The notes under the pieces were generated by a model. It saw only the letters and a program-made list of their open reading frames with translations. It made no database searches and was not told where the DNA came from. From positions 62,001 to 126,000 of the forward strand of contig CAYTPV010000006.1 of the NCBI GenBank assembly GCA_964440115.1: DNA of 64,000 bases, in the 5' to 3' direction. Source of the stretch: JAEWWD01 sp964440115. GTDB taxonomy: Bacteria > Bacillota > Clostridia > Christensenellales > CAG-138. This document shows, in pieces, positions 50,326 to 59,398 of the stretch. Each line of letters opens with the position of its first letter. The stretch's first letter is position 1. The translations under genes and the position numbers were made by a program.

Positions 50326-51903
50326 TTGTTCAATAAGCGATCATTTTTCTATCAGGCGGCCATGCTGGCGGCTTCGAATACGGTACTGCTGCTGCTGGGG
50401 TTTGCCTACCGTGTGCTGCTCGGCAGATTGGCAGGCCCCGAAGGGCTTGGCGTCTATACGCTGGTCATACAGGTATACGCCATTGTAATGTCTATCTGCG
50501 TAGCAGGCTTTTGCGTTGCGACTACGCATATGGCAGCAAATTTGTATGCGCACTCGGATTATGCGGGCATACGCAAAACGGTACGGTTTGCGATTGCCTG
50601 CTTTCTTACCCTGCTGATGGTACTCGCGCTTCCCATACTGTCGCTCAGGGACTTCATAGCAGGGCGTATACTTGGCGATCCGCGCACAGCGAATGCGCTT
50701 TGGATGATACTGCTTTGCATATCCTTGACAGGCATTGAGAATATCCTCAAATCGGCGTTCCAGGGTTCGCGGTTGGTACGATACGTCGCTGTATCCGAGG
50801 TGGGCGAGCAGATACTGCGCATCACACTCGTTTGGATGCTCTTAAAAGCATATATCAATGGCGACCATGGGCTGACGGCATTTCTCATACTGTTGGGCAT
50901 GACGCTGAGCGAAATATACAGCGTGCTGTTTTTGAGTTTTTCCTTTACCTCTAGGTTTGCGCGCGCAAAAAAAGACAAGATTCCCAAAACAAAAGGCATA
51001 CGGAGGAGCTTTTTGAAGATAGCCGTTCCCGCCGGGCTAACTTCGCTGCTGGCCAATGTATTTTCTTCGACCGCGGTCGTCATTTTCCCTTCGCGTCTGA
51101 TGCTGGCAGGATACACGCGGGCGGAAGCGGTGAGTTCTCTCGGGCTTATTTCGGGCATGGTAATGCCGGTGTTGATATTGCCCAACGCATTCGTGAGCGC
51201 GCTTTGTTCTTTGCTGATGCCCAGTATTTCCGCAAGTGTTGCTTGCGGAGATTTTCCGGACCTGACGCGAAAAATCAACAAGGGTATAGAGGCTGTGGGA
51301 TTGCTGGCGCTGCCTGCGACCGCCATGCTGCTGCCTTTTGTGCCCATGCTGTGCGCGCTGCTGTTTGGACAGACAGCGCCGCCTGCCCTTGTGTGGGCGC
51401 TTGCTATACAGGCAATCACGGCATATTATCTGGGGCTGACCATCAGTATATTGAACGGCATCGGGCGGCAGAAACAGGTGCTGCTGCTTGCTGCTATCGG
51501 CGAAGTTCTGCAGCTGACGCTGGTCTGGATATGGACGGCCATGCCCAAGCTGCATGTATACGGCTATATAGCAGGCATGCTCTGCGGCGATCTATTTCGC
51601 GTGGTGGCGGGGTTTATCTGCCTGCACCGCGCCACCCGAACGCGGCCGCGCCCATTTCACGCGGGCATTGTACCCGTCGCGTGCGCGATTGTGCTGTATT
51701 GCTGCGCACGATTGGCATTTCTCGGGCTGGTCAATCAGGGCATTGCCGTGCTGACGGCAATGTTCCTGAGCCTGCTTGGGTGTATCTTGCTGTATCTTGT
51801 ACTGCTGCGTCTGCTGGGTGTCAATGTGCTCTCCTATATGCAGCGGGTCGTATTTATTACGGATGCTTCGCAGAAAAGGACGGCGTATACCGCTGAAAAG
51901 TGA
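50326..51903 (+). CDS. Oligosaccharide flippase-like membrane protein (SpoVB/MurJ-like)
   Basis: 525 residues, about 14 membrane helices, in the MVF/polysaccharide biosynthesis family. It starts at a TTG after GAGGGGGA. The N-terminal pattern AASNTVLLLLGFAYRVLLGRLAGPEGLGVY is that of the SpoVB branch (quoted as a landmark). Such proteins flip lipid-linked wall precursors or polysaccharide units; SpoVB acts in spore cortex formation. Which role applies cannot be decided here. Confidence 0.88.
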   Translation: MFNKRSFFYQAAMLAASNTVLLLLGFAYRVLLGRLAGPEGLGVYTLVIQVYAIVMSICVAGFCVATTHMAANLYAHSDYAGIRKTVRFAIACFLTLLMVLALPILSLRDFIAGRILGDPRTANALWMILLCISLTGIENILKSAFQGSRLVRYVAVSEVGEQILRITLVWMLLKAYINGDHGLTAFLILLGMTLSEIYSVLFLSFSFTSRFARAKKDKIPKTKGIRRSFLKIAVPAGLTSLLANVFSSTAVVIFPSRLMLAGYTRAEAVSSLGLISGMVMPVLILPNAFVSALCSLLMPSISASVACGDFPDLTRKINKGIEAVGLLALPATAMLLPFVPMLCALLFGQTAPPALVWALAIQAITAYYLGLTISILNGIGRQKQVLLLAAIGEVLQLTLVWIWTAMPKLHVYGYIAGMLCGDLFRVVAGFICLHRATRTRPRPFHAGIVPVACAIVLYCCARLAFLGLVNQGIAVLTAMFLSLLGCILLYLVLLRLLGVNVLSYMQRVVFITDASQKRTAYTAEK

Positions 51904-51911
51904 ACGAGAAC

Positions 51912-51946
51912 AAAAAACGCCCGAAACAAATGTTTCGGGCGTTTTT
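51912..51946. terminator. Bidirectional terminator
   Basis: AAAAACGCCCGAAAC / GTTTCGGGCGTTTTT between convergent genes. Confidence 0.9.
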
Positions 51947-51957
51947 GAAGTGCTGAA

Positions 51958-53706
51958 TTACTTTGTCTTGTTCTCGTACCTGTCGCGTGCGACATAGTGC
52001 GTATGCAGCAGCTCGTGGGATTTGTGGCCGCCGGGTTCGCCGAGGTATTCCGCGTAGATCTTTTTGATGGCCGGGCTGTGATGGGATTTCCGGAAGGGCA
52101 TATCCTTATCCTCTTCATAGGTGGCCTTTGCCCGGGTCGTCTTCGGGTCGAATTCATACCGCTTGCGCGCGTCCACGATCGGCTGACCGCCGCCGTTTAC
52201 GCAGCCGCCGGGGCAGCCCATTATCTCGATGAAGTGGTAAGTCTTCTCGCCGCTCTTGATGGCTTCCAGAAGCTTGCCTGCGTTGGCCGTGCCGTGGGCA
52301 ACGGCAACCTTGATATCCAGTCCGCCGACGCTTACTGTGGCTTCCTTGATGCCTTCCAAGCCGCGCACGTCGGTGTATTCGATTTTCTGCAGATCCTGAT
52401 TGGCCAGTATATCCGCTACTGTACGAAGAGCCGCTTCCATAACGCCGCCGGTTACGCCGAATATCGTGGCAGCGCCCGTGGAGTCGCCGAGCATATCGTC
52501 AAACTGCTCATCAGGCAGGCTCGCGAAATCGATGCCCGCCAGCTTGATCATGGCGGCGAGTTCGCGAGTGGTGATGTTTGCATCTACATCACGGTAGCCG
52601 TCGCGACCCATTTCGGGGCGGATGATTTCGAACTTCTTCGCGGTGCAGGGCATAATGGACACCACGAATATATCCTTCGGGTCAAGTCCGTTATTCTGCG
52701 CAAAGTAGGTCTTGGTCAGCGCGCCCTGCATCTGGTTGGGGCTCTTGCAGGTGGAAAGGTTGGGCAGGAAATCGGGGTAGAAGTGCTCGCAATACTTCAC
52801 CCAGCCCGGGCTGCAGGAGGTAATCATGGGCAGCACGCCGCTTTCCTTGATGCGGTGCAGCAGCTCGGTGCCTTCTTCCATAATGGTAAGGTCCGCGGCG
52901 AACTGTACGTCGAACACTTTGTATGCGCCGAGGCGGCGCAGTGCAGCGGCCAGCTTGCCTGTGCAGCGGGTGCCGGTGGGCAGCCCGAACGCTTCGCCTA
53001 TGCCAAAACGCACGGCGGGGGCGGGCTGGAATATGACTTTCTTGGTCGGGTCGGCAAGAGCCGCCCACACGGGCTTGGTGGCGTCCTTTTCAGTGAGCGC
53101 GCCGGTGGGGCAGGCCACGATGCACTGTCCGCAGTTGATGCAGGCGACATCGTTGAGGCTCTTGTTGAACACGGAACCGATCTGCGTTTTGAAGCCGCGG
53201 TTCTGCATGCCGATAGCATATACGCCCTGTGTTTTTTCGCAGGCCGCGATGCAGCGGCGACACAGGATACATTTGTTGTTGTCGCGCACGACGGAGGGGG
53301 AGAGCTCATCAATCGTCTTTACGATGTGCTGGCCTTCAAATTCAATTTCCGTAATGCCCAGTTCATCCGCTAGCGCCTGCAACTCGCAGGTCTGGTTGCG
53401 TTTGCAGGTGAGGCAGGAACGATCGTGATCGGAAAGTATGAGTTCAAGCACCGCGCGGCGTGCGTTGAGTACCTTGGGGGAAGCCGTTTTGATTTCCAAG
53501 CCCTCGGATGCCGGGAACACGCAGGATGCCTGCAGCTTGCCGGTTTTCGCTTCTTCTACCAGACACATACGGCATGCGCCGATGTTGTTGATATCCTTTA
53601 AATTGCACAGCGTGGGGATACGGATGCCCGCGGCGTAAGCCGCTTCGAGTACGGATGCGCCATCCTCTGCCTGTACCGGACGGCCGTCGATTATCATGTT
53701 GATCAT
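51958..53706 (-). CDS. [FeFe] hydrogenase, NADH-linked type catalytic subunit
   Basis: 582 residues. Order: [2Fe-2S] ferredoxin (1-80), His-Cys [4Fe-4S] segment (DHDRSCLTCKRNQTC), two [4Fe-4S] motifs (CILCRRCIAACEK, CINCGQCIVACPTG), the H-cluster domain with L1 TSCSPGWVKYCEHF, L2 MPCTAKKFE and L3 MGCPGGCVNGGGQ, and the small-subunit domain at the end (KKIYAEYLGEPGGHKSHELLH). This layout is that of bifurcating or NADH-dependent enzymes (HndD/HydA), normally encoded with NuoE/NuoF-like partners. None are adjacent here. AAAGGAAG precedes the ATG. Confidence 0.96.
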   Translation of the reverse strand: MINMIIDGRPVQAEDGASVLEAAYAAGIRIPTLCNLKDINNIGACRMCLVEEAKTGKLQASCVFPASEGLEIKTASPKVLNARRAVLELILSDHDRSCLTCKRNQTCELQALADELGITEIEFEGQHIVKTIDELSPSVVRDNNKCILCRRCIAACEKTQGVYAIGMQNRGFKTQIGSVFNKSLNDVACINCGQCIVACPTGALTEKDATKPVWAALADPTKKVIFQPAPAVRFGIGEAFGLPTGTRCTGKLAAALRRLGAYKVFDVQFAADLTIMEEGTELLHRIKESGVLPMITSCSPGWVKYCEHFYPDFLPNLSTCKSPNQMQGALTKTYFAQNNGLDPKDIFVVSIMPCTAKKFEIIRPEMGRDGYRDVDANITTRELAAMIKLAGIDFASLPDEQFDDMLGDSTGAATIFGVTGGVMEAALRTVADILANQDLQKIEYTDVRGLEGIKEATVSVGGLDIKVAVAHGTANAGKLLEAIKSGEKTYHFIEIMGCPGGCVNGGGQPIVDARKRYEFDPKTTRAKATYEEDKDMPFRKSHHSPAIKKIYAEYLGEPGGHKSHELLHTHYVARDRYENKTK

Positions 53707-54054
53707 ATCGATACGCTTCCTTTCTGCTCTGCCTGCGGGCAGTAATATGTTATGTTATTTTTTCTACAAACCCTTATATAGAATAGTCTCTATATCGAAG
53801 AATGTCAATATTCTAACAGGTCAGATATTCATAAAATCTTTATTTGTCTGGGCGGTATCCTCAAAGGTATAATGATGAACAGATATATTTAAATAAGAAA
53901 ATGGAAATATTACGAAAAAGCTGAAACCAATATCCCTATACAAACGTTATTTAAAAAGGCTGTGTGAAAGCACACGGTCAGACTAAACAGTGCCTCAAGT
54001 GAATTCAACAATATTAGGAAAGCCGCCGGCAGTGTCGGACGGTTGAGGAGGGGC
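53707..54054. other. Divergent region between hydrogenase and ABC transporter genes
   Basis: AT-rich 5' part upstream of the hydrogenase, without a good match to a Rex site (TTGTTAA-N4-TTAACAA). No gene seen. Confidence 0.4.
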
Positions 54055-54789
54055 ATGGAACAAGCGCATCTGATCGAACTCAGAAAGGTAACAAAGGTCT
54101 ATCGGGTGGGTACAGTGGAGATTAACGCCCTGTGCGGTGTGGATCTTGAACTCGATAAGGGGGATATCTGCTGCATAGTAGGGCGTTCCGGCTCTGGGAA
54201 ATCCACCCTGCTTAACGTGCTGGCGGGGCTGGAGCATCCGACCTCGGGGGAAATCGTGATTTCCCGCATGCATATTGAGCGTATGACGCAAAGCGAGCTC
54301 ATCCGCTTCCGGCAGAAGAATGTCGGTTTTATTTTTCAGTCGTTCAACCTCATGCCGTATTACACAGCGCTCGAAAACGTGGCGCTGCCTTTGGCGTTTC
54401 GCGGCATGCCAAGATCGGCGCGCATGAAGCGGGCCAAAGAAATGCTCAAGGCGGTGGGGCTGGAAACGCATATGAACCACAAGCCCATGCAGATGTCCGG
54501 CGGTCAGCAGCAGCGCGTAGGTATTGCGCGCGCGCTTATCAGCGACCCGGATATCGTGTTTGCGGACGAGCCGACCGGCAACCTCGACAGCAAGACTTCC
54601 GACGAAGTCATGCGGCTGATCTGCGATATCGCGCGTGAACGAGGCAAAACGCTCATCATGGTCACGCACGATCCCAACATGGCCGCGTTTACGGATAAAG
54701 CCATACATCTGCTGGACGGGCAGATAACCAGCATCGATACCAACGAGAATTTCGCGGCCACTAAATCTAAGGAAATAGAAGCTGTTTGA
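54055..54789 (+). CDS. MacB/LolD-type ABC transporter ATPase
   Basis: 244 residues. Walker A GRSGSGKST, Q-loop FIFQSFNLMPYYTALENV, signature MSGGQQQRVGIARAL, Walker B IVFADEPTGNLDSKTS and the switch histidine in VTHDPNMA. Belongs to the lipoprotein-export/MacB group of mechanotransmitting ABC systems. First of three genes; overlaps or abuts the next two. Confidence 0.95.
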   Translation: MEQAHLIELRKVTKVYRVGTVEINALCGVDLELDKGDICCIVGRSGSGKSTLLNVLAGLEHPTSGEIVISRMHIERMTQSELIRFRQKNVGFIFQSFNLMPYYTALENVALPLAFRGMPRSARMKRAKEMLKAVGLETHMNHKPMQMSGGQQQRVGIARALISDPDIVFADEPTGNLDSKTSDEVMRLICDIARERGKTLIMVTHDPNMAAFTDKAIHLLDGQITSIDTNENFAATKSKEIEAV

Positions 54790-54812
54790 TCAGTTTGCAG
54801 GAGGATGGATAT

Positions 54813-56564
54813 ATGTGGGGAAAAAGAACGGCGGCACTATTATTGTGTCTAATGATGGCAGTACTGGCGCTGCCGAATATGGCGATGGCGGCAGAGACTG
54901 GGATAGAATATTCGAGCTCTGGCTCATCATTTCAATTAGTTAATAATAAGGCTATAGTACAACTTGTTGTGAATAATAATTCAGGCGACGATATTACAGT
55001 CTCCGATTTCTCAGCATCTTCTATTTCAGATGAATTGGGTACACTGAAAGTTATTGCTTCGACACCAAGTAAAGGCAAGACAATTGCGAACGGTGCGAGC
55101 GAAGAATTTTCAATAGTTATTACTGCATCGGGCTCGTCAGCAGGAACATTCCCAGTGAGTATTGCTGCTCAGCTTGCTGTAGGAAATCCAATTAGTCAGA
55201 CTTTCTTATTGACAAGAACAGCTACTGAGGAACCGACCGAAACACCTGCACCAACAGACAGCACGATCGCACTCATGTTATCTTCTGCTGATCCGACCGG
55301 TGCTATCGTGCCAGCCCCCAAGGGCAACGCGGGGGATACCATCCATATCCGTTTGCCTATCTTGAACCGCTCCAGGTCAAAGGTGACGAAAATACTGGTT
55401 TCACCTGTGCTTTCCGCCACGCTGGATAGTTTCCCGTTCGTCATCGAAGCGGTGGATTATACCTGCAAAGCGCCGGATCTTCGTTCGGGCGAGCTTGCGG
55501 AGGTTGATTACACATTCAAACTTTCCAGCAAGGTGACGAGCGGCGTCAAGGAAGTCAAGTTCAACGCCGTCTATTTCAACTACGCAAAGGACGCATACGA
55601 AACCGCCACATTTTCCGTATTCGTCACAGTCGTGAAGGGCGCTGTCGCCAGCCTTACGGATGGAGACGGTGTCGCCATCACTTCCACGCCCAAAATCATC
55701 GTCGAATCCTATTCCGTGAAACCCGCCAAGCCGGAGGATCAGGAAAGCGGCCGCCTGTTTGCTGGCGAGCAGTTCGAGATGAGCTTTACCATACGCAATA
55801 CGTCCTCCAAGGAGGCCGTGCAGAACATACAGATCACGCTTTCCAACGAAGGCGGCGCAATATTACCCGCAAATAACGGCAGCAACACGCTGTATATCGA
55901 TAAAATTACCGCGGGCGGCAGCGTGGAAAAAACACTGAAAATGCAATCCTCGCCGGACGCGGAGGATAAGGCGCATACACTTTCCGTCAAGTTTGGCTAT
56001 GAAAGCTCAGAAACGCTTAAAACCTATGAGGCGACGGAAACCATCACACTTCCCATTTCACAGCGCATGCGCGTGCGTATCGACGACCCTGTTGTATACG
56101 GGGACGCCATGCTCGGGCAGAGCACGCCTATCAATTTCAGCCTGTACAATATGGGCAAAGCCTCGCTGTATAACTGCATGGTCAATGTAGAAGGCGACGG
56201 GCTGAAAATGGAAGAGGCGTACTTCGGGGGCAATATCACGGCAGGCAGCCAAATGCGTGCGGATTTCAACGTCATTCCCTCTACTGCGGGCCAGATCGAG
56301 GGCAAGGTCATCATTACCTACGAAGATGTTTATGGGCAGGAAACGCGCGTAGAAAAGCCGTTCACCCTCAACGTCATGGAAAACAGCATGCCCAACCCGG
56401 AGGAAGGGGAAGGCGTATTTAAGCCCGGCATGGAAGAAGAGCTCAAACCCGCTACGCCTGTTTGGGTGTATATTGCAGGCGGAGTAGTCGTACTGGGCGG
56501 TCTGTTTTTCCTGCTTAAGACACTGCGCCGCAAGCGCCGCAAGAGGGAGCTGGAGGACGTATGA
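54813..56564 (+). CDS. Large extracytoplasmic protein of the ABC system, CARDB/S-layer-like repeats
   Basis: 583 residues; the ATG at 54813 follows CAGGAGGATGG. A signal peptide (LLLCLMMAVLALPNMAMA) leads to several immunoglobulin-like beta domains (about 30-540), a C-terminal membrane helix (WVYIAGGVVVLGGLFFLLK) and a basic tail (RRKRRKRELEDV). The repeats (SFTIRNTSSKEAVQNIQITL) resemble CARDB/COG1361 domains. In place of a MacA-like adaptor this gene lies between the ATPase and permease. The first 130 codons are clearly more AT-rich than the rest. Confidence 0.8.
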   Translation: MWGKRTAALLLCLMMAVLALPNMAMAAETGIEYSSSGSSFQLVNNKAIVQLVVNNNSGDDITVSDFSASSISDELGTLKVIASTPSKGKTIANGASEEFSIVITASGSSAGTFPVSIAAQLAVGNPISQTFLLTRTATEEPTETPAPTDSTIALMLSSADPTGAIVPAPKGNAGDTIHIRLPILNRSRSKVTKILVSPVLSATLDSFPFVIEAVDYTCKAPDLRSGELAEVDYTFKLSSKVTSGVKEVKFNAVYFNYAKDAYETATFSVFVTVVKGAVASLTDGDGVAITSTPKIIVESYSVKPAKPEDQESGRLFAGEQFEMSFTIRNTSSKEAVQNIQITLSNEGGAILPANNGSNTLYIDKITAGGSVEKTLKMQSSPDAEDKAHTLSVKFGYESSETLKTYEATETITLPISQRMRVRIDDPVVYGDAMLGQSTPINFSLYNMGKASLYNCMVNVEGDGLKMEEAYFGGNITAGSQMRADFNVIPSTAGQIEGKVIITYEDVYGQETRVEKPFTLNVMENSMPNPEEGEGVFKPGMEEELKPATPVWVYIAGGVVVLGGLFFLLKTLRRKRRKRELEDV

Positions 56565-57868
56565 CGACTCTGGATCTGCTGTCCATGGCCTTTATGAACC
56601 TGTGGCGTCGCAAGCTGCGGGCCTTTCTGACGGTGCTTGGCATGGTCATCGGCACGGCGTCCATAGTGGTCATGGTGTCTCTGGGCATAGGCATCAACGA
56701 ATCCTTCCGCGAGACCTATGAAAAGGCGGGCAGCCTGACCACCATACAGGTAAACGCGTATCGCATGATGGAGGCAAAGGAAGGCAGCTTTGTCAGCGGC
56801 AACCCGCAGGAAGTCGTACTGGATGATAAAAGCGTGCTGTCGTTTGAGCAGCTCAAAGGCGTGACGGCAGTTATGCCCATGCTGGAGTCTTGGGGGGCAA
56901 TTAAAAGCGGGCAGTATATTTCCGATTTGTCCATCATGGGTGTGGATCTCAAAAAGGCGGAAGAGTTCGGATTTAAACTCAGGGATGGACGCATGCCTAA
57001 AGCAGCAGGCAGTAAATACGAAATCGTGCTGGGAAGCTGGACGCTGCAGAATTTCTATAACCCCAAGACCGGCAAGCAGGCAGTGGACGCCAATGGCAAT
57101 CCGAAACTGACGCTGGAGCGTTCCCGCTTTCAGATGACGTTCGATTACCAGAATATTTATGGCGATCAGGGCGGCGGCGGCGATCCCACAGTACAGAAGG
57201 GTAAGATATACGATATCAAACCGGTTGGCGTTATGGCTGACGAGGGCAATAACTATGCCTATTACTCACTGATGGATATCGGCGCGCTGCGCAAGCTGGC
57301 CAAGGAAAACAAAAACTTTATGAGCGTCGATCCCAAGAAGTACAGCCAGATTTGGGTGAAATGCGATAAAATTGACGACGTGCTCACCGTTCAGAAACAG
57401 ATTCAGGATATGGGTTACGGCGCATCGAGTCTGCAGGACGCACTCAAGGCTGCGCAGGACAGCGCGAAGCAGCTGCAGATGCTGCTCGGCGCAATCGGCG
57501 GCGTAGCGCTGCTGGTGGCGGCCATAGGCATCATGAATACCATGATGATGAGTATATATGAACGCACGCGCGAGATAGGCATCATCAAGGTATTGGGCTG
57601 CCGCATGAGCAATATCGCTATGCTGTTTCTCACGGAAGCGGCGTACATCGGCTTTTTCGGCGGCGCTTTGGGGTTGGGGCTCAGCTACGGGCTTTCCTTT
57701 ATTCTCAATACAGCCGTGCTGCAATCCGTTGGCATGTCCAGCGTCATACCGCTGTATCTTTCCATGGGTGCGCTGCTGTTTTCCGTGGTGGTCGCGTTGA
57801 TCAGCGGCATGTATCCGGCGATCCGCGCCATGCGGCTTTCGGCGCTGACGGCGATCCGTTCGGAGTAA
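56561..57868 (+). CDS. MacB/FtsX-type ABC transporter permease
   Basis: 435 residues, four membrane helices: one at the N-terminus (AFLTVLGMVIGTASIVVMVSL) followed by a large extracytoplasmic MacB_PCD domain, and three at the C-terminus (LLGAIGGVALLVAAIGIMNTMMMS, AAYIGFFGGALGLGLSYGLSFIL, LYLSMGALLFSVVVALISGM). Overlaps the previous gene by 4 nt. With the ATPase and the beta-domain protein it forms a tripartite system, probably for export or sensing of peptides or lipoproteins. Confidence 0.94.
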   Translation: MTTLDLLSMAFMNLWRRKLRAFLTVLGMVIGTASIVVMVSLGIGINESFRETYEKAGSLTTIQVNAYRMMEAKEGSFVSGNPQEVVLDDKSVLSFEQLKGVTAVMPMLESWGAIKSGQYISDLSIMGVDLKKAEEFGFKLRDGRMPKAAGSKYEIVLGSWTLQNFYNPKTGKQAVDANGNPKLTLERSRFQMTFDYQNIYGDQGGGGDPTVQKGKIYDIKPVGVMADEGNNYAYYSLMDIGALRKLAKENKNFMSVDPKKYSQIWVKCDKIDDVLTVQKQIQDMGYGASSLQDALKAAQDSAKQLQMLLGAIGGVALLVAAIGIMNTMMMSIYERTREIGIIKVLGCRMSNIAMLFLTEAAYIGFFGGALGLGLSYGLSFILNTAVLQSVGMSSVIPLYLSMGALLFSVVVALISGMYPAIRAMRLSALTAIRSE

Positions 57869-57888
57869 GCATAAACAGGTTACACAGC

Positions 57889-57917
57889 AAAAGCCGGCGG
57901 GTTCCGCCGGCTTTTGC
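57889..57917 (+). terminator. Terminator of the ABC operon
   Basis: AAAAGCCGGCGG / CCGCCGGCTTTT hairpin. Confidence 0.88.
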
Positions 57918-58039
57918 TATGACGCTCGAATTCATGCTCAATATACATAATATTCCTGACAACCGGAGCGATTTTGAAACGTTATATAAGCGAAGATGGA
58001 GAAAATACTCTATTTTAATAAAAACGAGAGGTGTTATTC

Positions 58040-58423
58040 ATGAACAGGAAATGGATTGTGGCTATCGCGGCTTTTGTGATATTGGCGGGAGCTGTTTTGG
58101 TATGGCAGCTGGGCGCAAAACCGGAACAGAATCCTACCCCGCCCGTTGAAGGTAAAGCAATAGTAAATATCGACGGTATCATCGATGAAGTAGGCGCGGA
58201 CGGGAAGTCCTTCCGAGTTGGCGAACTCTGGGTGAAAGTCGATGAGAATACACTCTATGGCATCCCTGGCCCCAACGCTCCGCCCACCGATGAGCAGCTT
58301 GTGAGCAAAGAGTTTGTGGTGGGGAATGCGGTTTCCGGCTATACGGAGGATGACGTTGCGAGCAAAAGTGTCTACGCCCTGCGGATTTACAACAATTTTG
58401 CCCCGCAGGCGGCAGCACAATAA
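58040..58423 (+). CDS. Small exported protein of unknown function
   Basis: 127 residues; the ATG at 58040 follows GAGAGGTG. An N-terminal signal anchor (WIVAIAAFVILAGAVLVWQLG) precedes a short beta-rich domain (NIDGIIDEVGADGKSFRVGELWVKVDENT), OB-like in its pattern. Not recognised. A hairpin follows at 58485. Confidence 0.7.
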   Translation: MNRKWIVAIAAFVILAGAVLVWQLGAKPEQNPTPPVEGKAIVNIDGIIDEVGADGKSFRVGELWVKVDENTLYGIPGPNAPPTDEQLVSKEFVVGNAVSGYTEDDVASKSVYALRIYNNFAPQAAAQ

Positions 58424-58484
58424 AGGTATATGCGTTCATTACCTGGCATGTTGCCAAATAAATAGAATGTTATAAATCAATAAT

Positions 58485-58511
58485 ACGGTCCGGCTGACAA
58501 AGCCGGACCGT
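58485..58511 (+). terminator. Hairpin, left copy of a repeated pair
   Basis: ACGGTCCGGCT / AGCCGGACCGT. A near-copy, GCGGTCCGGCT / AGCCGGCCCG, is at 58854-58880. Confidence 0.6.
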
Positions 58512-58842
58512 TACATATTGCTAAAAGCTTTGGGGGTTCGGGGGGGCATACACAGTTCACAAAGGTCGTGCATCGTCGCAACTTAAGTCGCTTCCTTGCA
58601 CTTCCTTGTTCACTGGGCTTCCGCCGCACTTCTTCCGCCTCAGGCGGCGTGCGGTTCCGCCTCCCGGGAGTTTTCTTCGCGAGCGGCTGCATGTACGACG
58701 CGAGCGAAAAGCCTTGCAGTGCCAAGGCTTTCCTTTCAGGAACCGCCGGCCGCGGCCCTTGGTTATGCAGCCTATAGCTGCATATCATTCCTTGATAAAT
58801 ACCCGAATGTGCCATTCGGGTGAAGGCGCAGGCACTTTTTTT
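58512..58842 (+). other. GC-rich structured non-coding block, possible RNA
   Basis: No frame has a ribosome binding site, yet many hairpins can be drawn: GCCGCAC..CCGCC-tca-GGCGG.GTGCGG (58624-58654), AAAGCCTTG/CAAGGCTTT (58709-58733), TGCAG/CTGCA (58767-58783), CCCGAAT/ATTCGGG (58802-58820) and a closing GTGCC/GGCAC followed by seven T (to 58842). The block is bounded by a repeated hairpin. It could be a stable RNA, a REP-like cluster or a small mobile repeat. Confidence 0.45.
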
Positions 58843-58853
58843 GACAAGCAATT

Positions 58854-58880
58854 GCGGTCCGGCTGAATAAAGCCGGCCCG
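58854..58880 (+). repeat. Hairpin, right copy of a repeated pair
   Basis: CGGTCCGGCTGA-AT-AAAGCCGGCCCGTTA matches 58486-58513 apart from a 2-nt insertion and one change in the right arm. Confidence 0.6.
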
Positions 58881-58888
58881 TTATTGCG

Positions 58889-58917
58889 TTGTACTGCATT
58901 TGGGATTGTGCTATATT
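58889..58917 (+). promoter_or_regulatory. Promoter of mscL
   Basis: TTGTAC, 17-nt spacer, TATATT, 27 nt before the ATG. Confidence 0.65.
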
Positions 58918-58944
58918 GGTAAGTATATGAAGGGGTGTACGAAT

Positions 58945-59397
58945 ATGTGGAAAGAGTTTAAAGAATTCGCATTTAAGGGAAATGTTCTGGATCTGGCAAT
59001 CGGCGTTATGATCGGCGGCGCGTTTGGAAAAATCGTTACAAGCGCTGTCAACGACCTGTTTATGCCGGTGCTGAGCATACTGACCGGCAATCTCGATTTT
59101 TCCAAAATGTTCATCGCCATGAACGGCAAACAATATGAATCCATCGCCGCCGCGCAGGCCGCAAAAATAGCCACATTCAATTACGGTGCTTTTATAACGG
59201 CGGTTATTGACTTCTTGCTCATCGCCGTATGCATATTCCTGTTTGTGAAGCTGATCAATAAGCTCAAACGCCCGAAAAAGCAGGAGACTGCGGCTGCGCC
59301 CGCGTCGCCGCGCAAATGCCCGTATTGCTGCGTAGAAATCGCCAAGGAAGCTACGCGCTGCCCGCACTGCACTTCCATGCTGCCGGAGGAAAAGTAA
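58945..59397 (+). CDS. mscL: Large-conductance mechanosensitive channel with C-terminal zinc ribbon
   Basis: 150 residues; the ATG at 58945 begins MWKEFKEFAFKGNVLDLAIGVMIGGAFGKIV, the MscL N-terminus and first helix. The second helix is AFITAVIDFLLIAVCIFLFVKLI. The last 35 residues add a zinc-ribbon (CPYCCVEI...CPHCTSML) absent from E. coli MscL but seen in some Gram-positive relatives. The channel opens on membrane stretch to release solutes during osmotic down-shock. The downstream gene begins 2 nt after the stop. Confidence 0.94.
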   Translation: MWKEFKEFAFKGNVLDLAIGVMIGGAFGKIVTSAVNDLFMPVLSILTGNLDFSKMFIAMNGKQYESIAAAQAAKIATFNYGAFITAVIDFLLIAVCIFLFVKLINKLKRPKKQETAAAPASPRKCPYCCVEIAKEATRCPHCTSMLPEEK

Positions 59398-59398
59398 T

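Noticed and set aside
51997..53373. 458-codon antisense frame
   Set aside because: Antisense of the [FeFe] hydrogenase gene, which has all cluster motifs.
53707..54054. Rex-type redox operator before the hydrogenase
   Set aside because: No inverted TTGT...ACAA pair with proper spacing could be found.
58568..58866. Several overlapping plus-strand frames of 69-86 codons
   Set aside because: No ribosome binding sites, and the region is better explained by a dense set of hairpins.
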